Source of the DNA: Basidiobolus meristosporus CBS 931.73
Lineage: Eukaryota > Basidiobolomycota > Basidiobolomycetes > Basidiobolales > Basidiobolaceae
Assembly: GCA_002104905.1 (NCBI GenBank)
Contig: MCFE01000764.1
Location: 1-38,398 of the forward strand
Reading direction: 5' to 3'
Length of the DNA: 38,398 nt
Shown: piece by piece, positions 20,553-30,390 of the stretch
Position numbering within the stretch: position 1 is the stretch's first letter
Layout: the number at the start of each line of letters is the position of its first letter
The notes under the pieces: model-generated
Seen by the model: the letters and a program-made list of their open reading frames with translations, nothing else
What the model was told of the DNA's origin: nothing
Database searches by the model: none
Made by a program: the position numbers and the translations under genes

Positions 20553-22251
20553 CTAAGGATTAAGTAGAGGGGTGTGTTCATTCGGGGTGGGGGTTGCAGG
20601 GGATTTGGGGGATCTCCCAGAAGACGTCGACTGATTGCGAAGGTGCGAGACTACCCGGATGGCGTTTACCACTTTGCGGAATCGTTGACGCGCTTGTGGG
20701 TTTTGTCGTATGGCGGGGAGAAGATCAGGCAGGGAGTTGGATTCCGACTCGGAAAGGCTCATAGCGCAGAACTTGTCCAACCAGTCGCTCTTCAGCGCCT
20801 GCTGGGCTGTCCACCTCTTATCCGGGGCAAGCACAAGGAGGTTTGAGATGAACTCTTTTGCTGGTGAGAGGAAAGGGTTAGCGGCGCTTGGGTCAGGTTC
20901 ACAACAAAGCTCTAAGACGCTACCTTCGCCAGAAATATTTGTCCAATAGAATGTTGGCGAGAAGCTGTAATCACAGTTCATCACAGCCTTGATCTCTTCT
21001 GTGGGGCTGTCGCGGTCAAAAGGGCAGTATCCACAGAGAAGGAAGAAGGTGATGACGCCTATGGCCCACATGTCTCTATAGTGGGCAGTATATTAGATCC
21101 GTAGCATCGGTGCCTATCCTCCACAGCGACTTACACTGGCTTCCCATAGCCGGTTTGCTTCAGGACCTCAGGTGCCTAGCAAAGGTTCAAATACACGATG
21201 AGTGGAGCCTAGGGTTGAGCAAACATGTACTGGGCTTACAATATATCCCATAGTGCCACAGGCGGTCGTCAGCACCTGGGTGTTGGTGTCGTCCAGCAGC
21301 TTCGCCAAGCCAAAATCGGCGATAACTAAATTGGAGTCTTCCTCTTCTGTTTCGAATAGGATATTCTCGGGCTATTGTGCGAATCCGTAAATCTCACCGA
21401 ACGTTATGGATGAGTCTGCGGTAGAACATTACCTTTAGATCTGGTTTCAACGTGAGACAAGTTAGAAAACAGTTTCCGTTGGCTGTGAACAAGGCTGGAT
21501 CAACGTTACCTCTATGAACAACTCCATGTTCATGCAAGCAAACCACTCCTTTCAGTATCTGCCGAACAATTTCGGCCGCATCCTTTTCATAGTAATTTCC
21601 TCTATCGTAAATTCGTTCAAACAACTCACCGCCTCTTGCGATCTCGGTTATCAGGTAGACTAGGGGTGTCTGGTTAGGTTGTTGTCAAGTAGCGTGTAGA
21701 GAAAGAAAAACCTGAAACTTACAGCTGTCGGAGGTTTCGTAGTAGTCGGTCAGCGACAGCAAATGCGGATTCAGCTGGGATATCTTTTTCAACACGGCGA
21801 TCTCGTTTACCATCAATCTGGTTTTGCGGCTGAGGATTTTCTTATTCACTATCTTGGCCGCGTATATCTTTCCAGTGGTCAGCTTTGAAAGCAACATTTT
21901 CCGGTTAGTAAGTTGGCACGTATATTTTCCGAGAATCAATGAACTCGTACGTCTTCCGCCTCTGCAGGGATAACAAGGAAGCCGTTAGTGAGTGTCCAGG
22001 TGCGGCCAGGACGAGTCTGAATAAAAATACCTTTCACTATTGCAAAATAGCCTTTACCAAGCTCCTTCCTCAGTTTGTACTTGTTGATTCCGGTGGGGAC
22101 ATTGCCAGAGTTTCTAGCCTCTTGCGGAGAAGGTATACATCCTAGTACAAATACACGGGGCGTTTAGCAATCGGAAACGGACATTCCGCAACAAATACGC
22201 ACCTGGACAGATGAAATGCGCATTTTTGGCGAACCAGCTGGTAAATTTCAT
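20553..22251 (-). CDS. Calcium/calmodulin-dependent protein kinase I-like (CAMK group)
   Basis: Ten exons join in phase to 373 residues: 22251-22203, 22141-22031, 21961-21951, 21882-21723, 21659-21510, 21440-21433, 21371-21240, 21175-21135, 21075-20924 and 20860-20553. The kinase core has the Gly loop ELGKGYFAIVK, Lys in IYAAKIV, the catalytic HRDLKPEN, DFG (IADFGLAKLL), APE (IAPEVLK) and WAIGVITFFLLCGYCPF. The C-terminal segment ARQRFRKVVNAIRVVSHL resembles the autoinhibitory and calmodulin-binding helix of CaMKI. The family acts in calcium signalling and stress responses. Two exons are tiny: 11 nt (21961-21951) and 8 nt (21440-21433); the latter encodes most of the Asp-Leu-Lys of HRDLK. The intron 20923-20861 is 63 nt with no in-frame stop; if retained it inserts 21 residues after ISGE. 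It is convergent with the SerRS gene. Confidence 0.92.
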
Positions 22252-23492
22252 GTGGCTTTATGTCAGCAGACTTTCTTAGCTGCGAGAGAGAGTGTGTGTT
22301 CTGGGCGAAGCGACACCAGCTATTTGTAGGTGAGGAGAATTGATATGTGACGCGAAAACGAGCACTTGAGGAACGGTGAAACAGTATTAACTGAATAAGT
22401 TATTTAAGCAATCGAAGTATCACACGAAAAATTGTTATGGCATAGCTGAGGTTTTATCAATCAAAGATTTAAAGACAGCCCATTCAACATTAGTGCCATG
22501 GTATCACTGGAAATTCGATGTGAAGGGTGGGTGAGATTTCGCCGTATTGATATTCGGCAACTAGTCCATGATGTATAAATGTAACATGAGATCACCTGTG
22601 ATTAGGCGAAGCTGAGACTGGATCTTGATATGTGGTAGGGCTCGTACTGACATCACTGTATTGGCAATTCTGAACGAATTTGTGTGCGTAATCGGTGTAC
22701 AGGTGATGGCATATACTAGCAACTTTTCACAGCACTGGAATTTACTTGATTAGCTCTAATTCATGTTAAGCCAATGGCTCCTGGGCTTGGCAGCGTGACC
22801 GGTATCCTTTTTAAGTAATCGTTGGTGTTGGCTCTCATTCAGTTGGAACTACGCTCATTGCTCGAGCCTAGGTGACCCTGCCAGCTTTCCTGGAGGGGAG
22901 TGGCACTTCAGGCGTTAATGGGGTGTCAGCGGCAATATTTATACTAGGGTGGTTCTATTCCATAGCGGTGCCAGTTTATACAGGCTGTGCGGGGTGGCAT
23001 GTAGTAATACTAGGAACGTCCACAGCTTGAACAAGATCTCGATTCCAGTCTTGTGCTTGCTCCAACAGCTGGATTGCAGAGATGGGAAGCGAGTATGGTA
23101 CTATTGATGGTAATTGAATAGGATCTCCATGTTGCGGCTGAGTAGTAGCCCCGCTTACTGTCCAGCACTTGTCGGATGATGGGCTGCAGATCACCCCGCA
23201 ATGGCTTTCACCATAGTTGCGCTGGTTAGCTGACTATACCCATCGCCTTCGACGTGGCTCTGTTCAGAATCCTCAGGCTGGTGCAACATGTGTTCGAGCG
23301 ATTTCTATGCTTAGAAGAATTCGAGACAAAACTAGATTTGCCAAGCCAATATAAATCGTGTACAAGTCTTTTATTCATATGTACGGCCGCATGTCATGAA
23401 TTTGGATTGATTCGATTTCGTGATTAAGAAAATGGGATGGTCATGCCCATTGGTACTTTCTAGGGGAGCGGAACTGACCATCGGGGTTCTAT
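22252..23492. other. Intergenic, no gene supported
   Basis: This is the promoter side of the kinase and the 3' flank of Sfc1. Only short frames without domains are present; no RNA gene or repeat is evident. Confidence 0.4.
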
Positions 23493-24576
23493 TCACTCGA
23501 CATTACGTTCGGCTTGAGCATCATTCTTCATTATCGTAGACCAAAAGTCAATCCACTGCTTCACTTCCTCATACACCATGAATGTGATTGCTTGACCAGG
23601 AGCAACCCGTAAGAGACGAGGCGTAAGCCCTTTATAGAAAGCGCGGTACCCCTCGTTTTTTATGATGCTGCCAGTCACTGAGGTAAAGCGAGTCCAACCA
23701 GATTCTCCTGACGGATTAGGAGCACGTTGAATGCGGGTCTTGATGGTGTCTATGGGCGCGTTGCTTATCGGACCCATGGCCCCACTAAGCCCACCGACAA
23801 GCAAGGCCTGATAGCTAGGAAGCTCTTTCAAGTCTTGCTTCGCAAGTAGGCGCTTCTTTATCTCTTGGTATACTGTGAAGTTAACACCTTGATTGGTGGC
23901 TATAAAAGATGCATGGCATTCATTAACCTCTAGAATAGGCAATATTGTATAGACGATTCATTCACGGTTACCTTGGCGTATACAGGTGAGAGCCACACCC
24001 TTATAGAGTGCACCAATGCCTTCTTCTCGGACTATCGTGTATGCAGCATGGCCGGCATTGCGATATTTAGGAATATCCAGTGGATCCATCATTGAGTGCC
24101 GCTGAGCTTGTAGCCGAATCTTGACAACTTCCATAGGGCAGACCACCAACACAGATTCGGTAACACCAGCTGCAAGTCCAGCTGGTAGAGAATTCGTTAG
24201 TCCTGTGAACAAAAGCAATACCTGGCAGCTGCATACCTAAAAAGGTGAACCCAGTGGAAACCTTATTTGTTTCTTTGTCCGCTAGCCAAGATTTATAGAT
24301 CTCGAAGCTAGAGAACCGTATCGCCATTTTCGGCACAATCCCTGACACCACAGCACCAAGCCCCTTGTACAGTGCCAAGGCACCTTCTTTTTTAACAATG
24401 CGAAGCCCCACGCCAATAAATCCTCGCGGTTGCCCTTGAGCCGCATTCTTGGTTCGTAACTGCATGCGCACCTTAATGGTATCCAAAGGATGGCATGTGC
24501 ATGCCTCGATAAACCCAGCGCTTCCACCAGCAATTAAATGGGTGGAGATGGATCGTTTCTGGTTGTCTTTGGTCAT
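23493..24576 (-). CDS. SFC1: Mitochondrial succinate/fumarate carrier (SLC25 family)
   Basis: Three exons (24576-24237, 24202-23972, 23899-23493) join in phase to 325 residues. Three mitochondrial-carrier repeats are visible, each with its PxD/ExxK signature: PLDTIKVRMQ, PMEVVKIRLQ and PIDTIKTRIQ, followed by G-rich second helices (KGLGAVVSGIVPKMAIRFSS, YKGVALTCIRQATNQGVNF, YKGLTPRLLRVAPGQAITF). The GLGAVVSGIVPKMAIRFSS and ATNQGVNFTVY segments are those of Sfc1/Acr1, the inner-membrane exchanger that exports fumarate and imports succinate to feed gluconeogenesis on two-carbon substrates. The first intron (24236-24203) is only 34 bp. The second is 72 bp. No damage is seen. Confidence 0.93.
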
Positions 24577-25651
24577 CTCGGCAACAAGTGGCGTGTCAAT
24601 ATTGAACTTTAAACAACGCTCTACGGGTGATAATACAGCGCTTTTGCCAAGGAATCAACGAAAAGAAGTGGGAATGGGTGGTTGTCAGGTTGAAGGGGCT
24701 ACACGCTCCTATTTATTAACCGCAACTGCCAACATCACCATCATGTTTTAGAAATAATATAGTTATATATCATGTGTCCACACCTTATTCAAACCGGGCG
24801 AACTTGGCTTCAGTTTCACTTTTGTCACTCCATATACCCATTGACACTTCATGTACATCTTGACATATACATATATTTCAGGTTTAAATTAGCCTTTTTA
24901 ATGAAGGGAGTATCGTCTACAATAAGTATATGATGCCCCCTTGAATTATTTAGCTTATCTCGACTCACCCTGGAGCTAAATCGATGATGCTTCATATCAC
25001 CTGGTATCTGGGTGGCCGTTCCCATTAGGTCCTTGCAGTAGGTCGCAGAAGAAACTCAGAAAAACACCAAGAGTCTCCAGGAAAGAGTCAACTGCTGAAA
25101 AGGGCGGTTTGTAAACTGTCAATATCTTGCCCAGAATCCCAAGACAGAGCGGTGAGCAGTCGCCGAAGCCGATATGTCCCTGGTCGCAACGGTCTCAGCA
25201 ATACAGCGATTTTCACATGATCCATTATTAGAATTACTGGTACATGATCACAACCATGTCTAGGCTGAGCCAATAATCAGCTGTCTTCACCTATACCTGG
25301 CCATTTCATCCGGCTCTCCTCACGTATTTCTACCTAACCCACCTTTAGGGAGACTGAGCACTGTCGCAAGGGCTGTGTTTACTCTAGTATGTCATGCCGA
25401 TGATTAATGCAGTTACGTATCTCTTACAATCACGGTCGTGACGCACCAAGAGTATGGCAACCATATCCCTGGTCATATAGCCATTGTGGGAGTTCACTTC
25501 TGTCACTAGCTCAACAAAGGATACTGGGAATACAGTTTATATCATTTGAAGGAGAAATTACAGCTCGGGGTTTACAATGTACAATATACAGCTTCCTTTG
25601 ATGATAGGAAATAATACAAAATGAATGGATCTCAAGCCCTGATTGGCCCCC
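24577..25651. other. Intergenic, no gene supported
   Basis: This is the promoter side of Sfc1 and the 3' flank of the secreted-protein gene. No frame of interest and no repeat is evident. Confidence 0.4.
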
Positions 25652-26098
25652 CTATAGATCACAGATGGAATAGTCGGCATTAGGATCCGGCAGAAGCTTA
25701 AACGGAAGCGTCTCCAGTGAACAGTCATCATCGTTGCCAGGAGTGCTGCCATACACACTTAAGTAATACTCACCCTCTCTTTGTAGGCAGAGAGGAACGG
25801 ATAACGTAAATGCTAATCGGCCTTCGGCCGCATTGATACCAGGGTAGCTTCGATACTGCGTGTGCAGAAACTCCTTACTCCTGGCGCTGAAGAGGCCAAT
25901 ATCTTGGATGTACTCGATTTGTGAGTTGAGTGCGTTCCATTTTACCGCAACTGGTTCATTCGCGACAAACGCTCCGCTTTGATCCGCGGTATGTTGTAGT
26001 GGCGACACTGACCATCCACGGCAAAGGCTAGAAGTTGCAAGAGAGGTAGACATCTCCATTGAAACCAGTGCCAGCATACATCCAAGAAAGGTCTTCAT
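25652..26098 (-). CDS. Small secreted protein, 148 aa
   Basis: The frame from ATG 26098 starts with a clear signal peptide (MKTFLGCMLALVSMEMSTSLA, cleavage likely near residue 21) and gives a mature protein of about 125 residues with four cysteines, no membrane segment and no GPI-like tail. The segments SGAFVANEPVAVKWNAL and EGRLAFTLSVPLC suggest a beta-sandwich resembling the N-terminal domain of fungal wall proteins of the Kre9/Knh1 or Ser-Thr-rich GPI families; this is only an impression. A TATA-like word lies about 60 bases upstream. Function unknown; it could be a wall-associated or effector-like protein. Confidence 0.68.
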   Translation of the reverse strand: MKTFLGCMLALVSMEMSTSLATSSLCRGWSVSPLQHTADQSGAFVANEPVAVKWNALNSQIEYIQDIGLFSARSKEFLHTQYRSYPGINAAEGRLAFTLSVPLCLQREGEYYLSVYGSTPGNDDDCSLETLPFKLLPDPNADYSICDL

Positions 26099-26157
26099 TG
26101 TTGGGGGTCGGGTGAAAGTAGAGCAGGCTAATGAGTTCGTGGAGGTTGTGTTGGCTT

Positions 26158-26166
26158 GCTTATATA
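26158..26166 (-). promoter_or_regulatory. Candidate TATA box of the secreted-protein gene
   Basis: Read on the minus strand the word GGTATATAAG lies about 60 bases upstream of ATG 26098, at the expected distance for a short 5' leader. Confidence 0.5.
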
Positions 26167-27823
26167 CCAGGCCGGTTATAGGAGATGCCGTGTCGCTCGG
26201 GAAATATCGCCATTCGACTGGATATAGTCCGAAAATCTATGTTCTTCAAGGCCCAAGAATACAAACATCTGCGAAACCGTCGCCATGAGTGGTTGCACGA
26301 ATGCCAATCGATGACCAATCAAATCTGTAGATCAAATCGTGCTGGACCATTCAACCAATTTCTCGAGTCCCTATATAGGCCAGAGGATGCACCTCGATGT
26401 CGGATTACAGCCATATTGATTTGTCAATATCACCCATTTACGCCCATTCCATCGAAGAAACTAGTCCCATGAAAGAGTGAGGCTACTTCATGGAATCGTT
26501 CTAACGCGTTTACCTTGTATCCATAAGCCATATCTAGTAAGTGGGTAGAGTTGCTCAGCCATATGGGGTTGCATGACTTCATTGTACTAAGATGGATCAG
26601 TCCATCTCCAGTGGACATCCATATATATCAAGATTCACGGGGAGTTTCAGTCGCAAGGAAGAATCGTTTTCAAGTTGAGTTCGAATGGCGAGTATCGCCT
26701 TATGCTTATTGTCAAGAGTGTCCTGAAGACAGAAGAGAGAGTGCCCTTAGCCCTGGTCTTTCTTTCAGAGGTCCTGGAGAAAACGGATCATGCTTAAACA
26801 GAATAGTATGCGAACTACCCATGTGCTAGCCAACTGATCACTTGACGCAGGCCTTGGAAATTCCTACCGTCAGGTGATGCCCACTTTGTCCTCTATCCAC
26901 AACAGATTGTTGACACTACTTGCAAGGGTGTGGGAATCCCTACACTATTGGAGCTGATGACCACTATTCTGTCCGGTAATACTCAATCCAATTTGGATGT
27001 CATGTTCTTCATCCACTCGGTCGTCTCACTAATAGCCATTTGCTTGGCAACCTCTGTTTACTAAACGAATATCCAGACAAGTTAAAGTCCAGCTGTTCCC
27101 TAATGAGCGGCTGATTAAGCCCTAGGAAACGTCATCTATGAAGGTTCGAACCTTACCGCTTTTTATGGCAAATCTGTGTTACTTGTAGGACGAAAATCTT
27201 CAGCATGCTAACCATATATATATCCACAAAGAGATAAAACGCAATTAATCGAATTCATTGTTTCGCCAGTGTTGTGATCATGGACTTGTTAATGCACTGA
27301 TCGATTTAGCTGGAATTGAATAGGGACTTCAACTTTTGATAGGCTTAGCATTGAATATGATGGGATTCTGAAGCTTACAAGTGCTTGTGTATACACATTC
27401 CTTTGATGTGAGAGGTTTAACCAGAAGTGAGGTAGTGAAACCCAGACTGTACACAAAACTTTGAATCCACATTTTGTTGTTTCTGCTCCATCTGTGTACC
27501 AATGCAATCTGCTGGGCTGATGGTAGTTATCAGATAATATGGTTGCGCAATTTTGTATAGTATTAGAAGTGACCTGGAGAACCAGAAGATTTGCAAACCA
27601 CTCATTTGCTTGTTTGTAGAGCCAGAAGATAGCATGTTACAGGACTTGACAGAAGTAATAGTGCAATGTTTATATGCTTTGTGGAAGCTCTGCACAATGT
27701 TCAGAGCCATCTGAATAAGTCAAAAAAAGTTATCAACTTTGTGGGCTTCTCTCATTCCATAACTGACAAGAATCAAATAATCCCAGCATCAAGTCAGTAC
27801 CTGATATTGTGAGATCTAACAAG
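26167..27823. other. Unassigned stretch between gene half and transposon island
   Basis: Open frames near 26185-26829 (+) and 27289-27951 (-) have no recognised domain. The part after about 27250 is AT-rich and similar in composition to the transposon island, and may be decayed element sequence. Confidence 0.35.
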
Positions 27824-28144
27824 TGTTGTAGGAGTCTTGGAGATATTGGTGGTGATCTGGAGGACAAGTAGATTATGTGGTTTTCACTTAATGATTCATT
27901 GAATGTAAAAGTATTATTTCTACTTTTACATGGCCATGGCATAAGGGCCATGTAGAGTAGGTTTAGAAAGGTCCCAAGAGAATGTGTGCAAGGTTTGGGG
28001 CTGTTTGGACAACTTTGAGAATTCTCACGTACTGGGTACCTGACATTTTGGTGAAAATATTCTAAGTCCCAACAAGGAGTTTAGTGAGTATTCTCTAGGA
28101 TTTGAAGGTAATAATCCAAGTGACTATGTTATGTGAACATTTAG
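27824..28144 (-). mobile_element. Inverted copy of the copia LTR (truncated)
   Basis: This stretch is the reverse complement of the LTR at 28855-29556. It begins with TGTTGTAGGAGTCTTGGAG (the complement of the LTR 3' end) and shares the TATA-like AAAGTATAAATACT region and the GGTACC-containing block in diverged form. It stops about 25 bases short of the LTR 5' end, where the LINE fragment begins. No primer-binding site adjoins it, so it is a solo or broken LTR in opposite orientation. Confidence 0.75.
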
Positions 28145-28148
28145 TGTG

Positions 28149-28788
28149 TTAGGGGGGGAGACAGTCACCAATAGGTGAAATCTTTATTTCAGTTGAAACA
28201 AAGAAGCCAGCACTACTGTTGTAGCTTTGATACAAGAGTGTGTAGCTGAGGGGAATTTGTAGGTAAGTTAATAAGAAGTGATGATTATTCTTCAGTGCTC
28301 AAGACACTGTTCAGTGGGAAGGGGGGTAGCAAGAGGGGTAAGAATGATATGTGAACAACATTAATGGGGGGAATATGATAAGGATTGATATTCATCATAA
28401 AGGGAATGTGCTGCTTCAGATACCGCTGCCAAAGGTCTGCCAAGTTCTTCAGGTAGGCCAGCTTGGGTTTTTCTGACTGCAGAATATAATGAGCAAACTC
28501 CTTGACTTCAAGATCTCCAAGTGCAGTTCTGCAGCAGGAGCCAGGTGTAGTGTGGTATGTTCTCTTTCAGGACTTGATCAGTGGGTTGTTACAGTGGTGA
28601 GGTCTGAGATATAATCTGGTTCTAAGGTAGAGAAGTCTGATTTTATAGGGCATAAATCCCAAAGCACCAAGAATAGCATGTCTGTAGGGGCATTCAGGCA
28701 GATGCAGCACCGGGGATGTAATGCCCCATACTGCAAACTTGTCAAGCTTAGTGCAGTCTCTAGAAGTAAGAGAGAGAAGTGGTAGGTG
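28149..28788 (-). mobile_element. 5'-truncated LINE tail, copy 1
   Basis: About 640 bases are nearly identical to 31745-32385, the 3' part of the longer LINE. They start with the same G-run word (TTAGGGGGGGAGACAGTCACC on the + strand) and diverge abruptly after GTGGTA. Truncation from the 5' side is the normal outcome of non-LTR retrotransposition. The minus-strand frame of the tail is broken here. Confidence 0.82.
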
Positions 28789-28854
28789 GAGGGAAAGTCA
28801 TCAAGGTAGGTGAAATCTTTATTTGATTTCAGACAAGGCTAACTACAAATAAAG

Positions 28855-29556
28855 TGTTGTAAAAATTTGTAATTCCACCTAAATATTCACCTAACTTAGT
28901 CACTTAGATCATTACCCTCAAATCCTAGAGAATACTGACCAAATTCCTTGTCAGGATTTACTTAGAATATTTTCACCAAAATACCAGGTACCCAGAACAT
29001 GAAGATTCTCAAAGTTGTCCAAACAGCCCCAAACTTTGCACACATGTTCTTGTTGTAAAAATTTGTATTTCCACCTAAATATTCACCTAACTTAGTACTT
29101 TGATCATTACCTTCAAATCCTAGAAAATACTGACCAAATTCCTTGTTGGGATTTACTTAGAATATTTTCACCAAAATACCAGGTACCCAGAACATGAAAA
29201 TTCTCAAAGTTGACCATACAGCCCCAAACTTTGCACACATGTTCTTGGGACCTTCCTTAGCCTATTCTACATGTTTGTTATGCTAAGACCAGGTAAAAGT
29301 ATAAATACTACTTTTACAATCAATAAATCATTAAGGGAAAACCACATAATCTACTTGTTCTCCCAATCACTTCCAATATCTCCAAGACTCTTACAACAGC
29401 TCTTGGGACCTTCCTTAGCCTATTCTATGCGTTTGTAATGCCAAGACCAGGTAAAAGTATAAATACTACTTTTACATTCAATAAATCATTAAGTGAAAAC
29501 CTCAAAATCTACTTGTTCTTCCAATCACTTCCAATATCTCCAAGTCTCTTACAACA
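28855..29556 (+). mobile_element. Ty1/copia 5' LTR, split by a nested solo LTR
   Basis: The LTR starts TGTTGTAA (28855), is interrupted at 29050, resumes at 29404 and ends TTACAACA (29556), so its ends form an inverted TGTTGTAA/TTACAACA pair. The two halves together make about 350 bp and align along their whole length with the LTR inserted in them. A TATA-like word (AGTATAAATAC) lies in the 3' half at about 29456. Confidence 0.88.
29051..29398 (+). mobile_element. Nested solo LTR (348 bp)
   Basis: This is a complete copy from TGTTGTAA to TTACAACA inserted in the same site-bearing LTR. It is flanked by GTTCT (29046-29050) and GCTCT (29399-29403), a five-base target duplication with one change; five bases is the usual size for LTR elements. 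No internal region remains, so it is a solo LTR left after LTR-LTR recombination. Confidence 0.88.
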
Positions 29557-29569
29557 GGTTATGAGCCCC
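29557..29569 (+). other. Candidate primer-binding site
   Basis: GGTTATGAGCCCC follows the LTR end directly. It resembles the initiator-Met tRNA-complementary site (TGGTATCAGAGC type) of copia elements. It overlaps the ATG at 29561. Confidence 0.5.
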
Positions 29570-30390
29570 AATCTGTCACTCTCTGCAATGTCTACTACTG
29601 CTATTACTGGAATTTTACCCTCTGCTGAAAAGTTGGATGGATCTAACTACCAAGTGTGGAAGGTGAAGATGAAGATGCTGCTACAAGAAAGAGGCCATTG
29701 GGATATTGCCATGGGAGAAGAATGCCCTCCTAAAAATGTGGGAGAGGAAGCCTTAAAGTACCAGAAGAAAGAACAAAGTGCCTTTAACTGCATTTGCCTT
29801 AATGTCAAGGACAAATTGCTAATTCAATACTCAAGAGCAAAAACGGCAAAGAATGCCTGGAAAGCATTGGAAGACACCTACCAGTCATGTTCAGCTGCTA
29901 AGAAAATGTATCTGAGATGAAAATTCTTTACTACATAGATGCTGCCAGGAGAAGAAATGAAAAATCTAATTAACAGAATTACCCTGCTGGTAGATGAGAT
30001 GGAATCTGTGGATGTACCAACTAATGATGAGGATGTGATAGTTATCATCCAGAATAGCCTGACAGACAAGTTTCAAGCTCTTGTATCAGCCCTAGAGTCC
30101 AGAAGTGAAGATTTGACCTTATATTACGTATATGGAAGGCTCCTGGATGAAGAATTAAGAAAATCAAGCGCCAATAAGAAGGAAGAAGAAAATGCTTTAA
30201 TAAGCAATGATAACCAACAAAGGAGGTACCAAGACCTTACAAAGGCAACAGCAACCTATTTTGCAACTACAGCAAAAGGAAAGGACACACATCAGACCAG
30301 TGTCTCAATAAGAAAGATACTCAGCAAAAGAAGCCTGAATATGGAAATGCTGCAACAACCGAAGATAGCCTATTCATATCTGCACTAAAT
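29570..30390 (+). pseudogene. Copia gag remnant (UBN2-type), with stops and a frameshift
   Basis: The frame reads KLDGSNYQVWKVKMKMLLQ, AWKALEDTYQ and, after in-frame TGA (29918) and TAG (29936), EEMKNLINRITLLVDEM and ALVSALESRSEDL: the copia gag-polypeptide pattern. Near 30250 the coding frame shifts; in the shifted frame a zinc knuckle CX2-S-X4-H-X4-C follows, in which the second Cys is Ser. The gag protein would coat the element RNA. The copy is dead. Confidence 0.85.

Noticed and set aside
7678-24576. Gid7, Ufd1 and Sfc1 as a functional cluster for carbon-source switching
   Set aside because: The roles can be linked loosely, but the genes are interspersed with unrelated ones on both strands with kilobase gaps; nothing in the sequence shows co-regulation.
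27135-27160. GGTTCGAACC word resembling a tRNA B box
   Set aside because: The T-stem has a mismatch, and no A box or pairing acceptor stem lies at the right distance upstream; it is a short palindrome.
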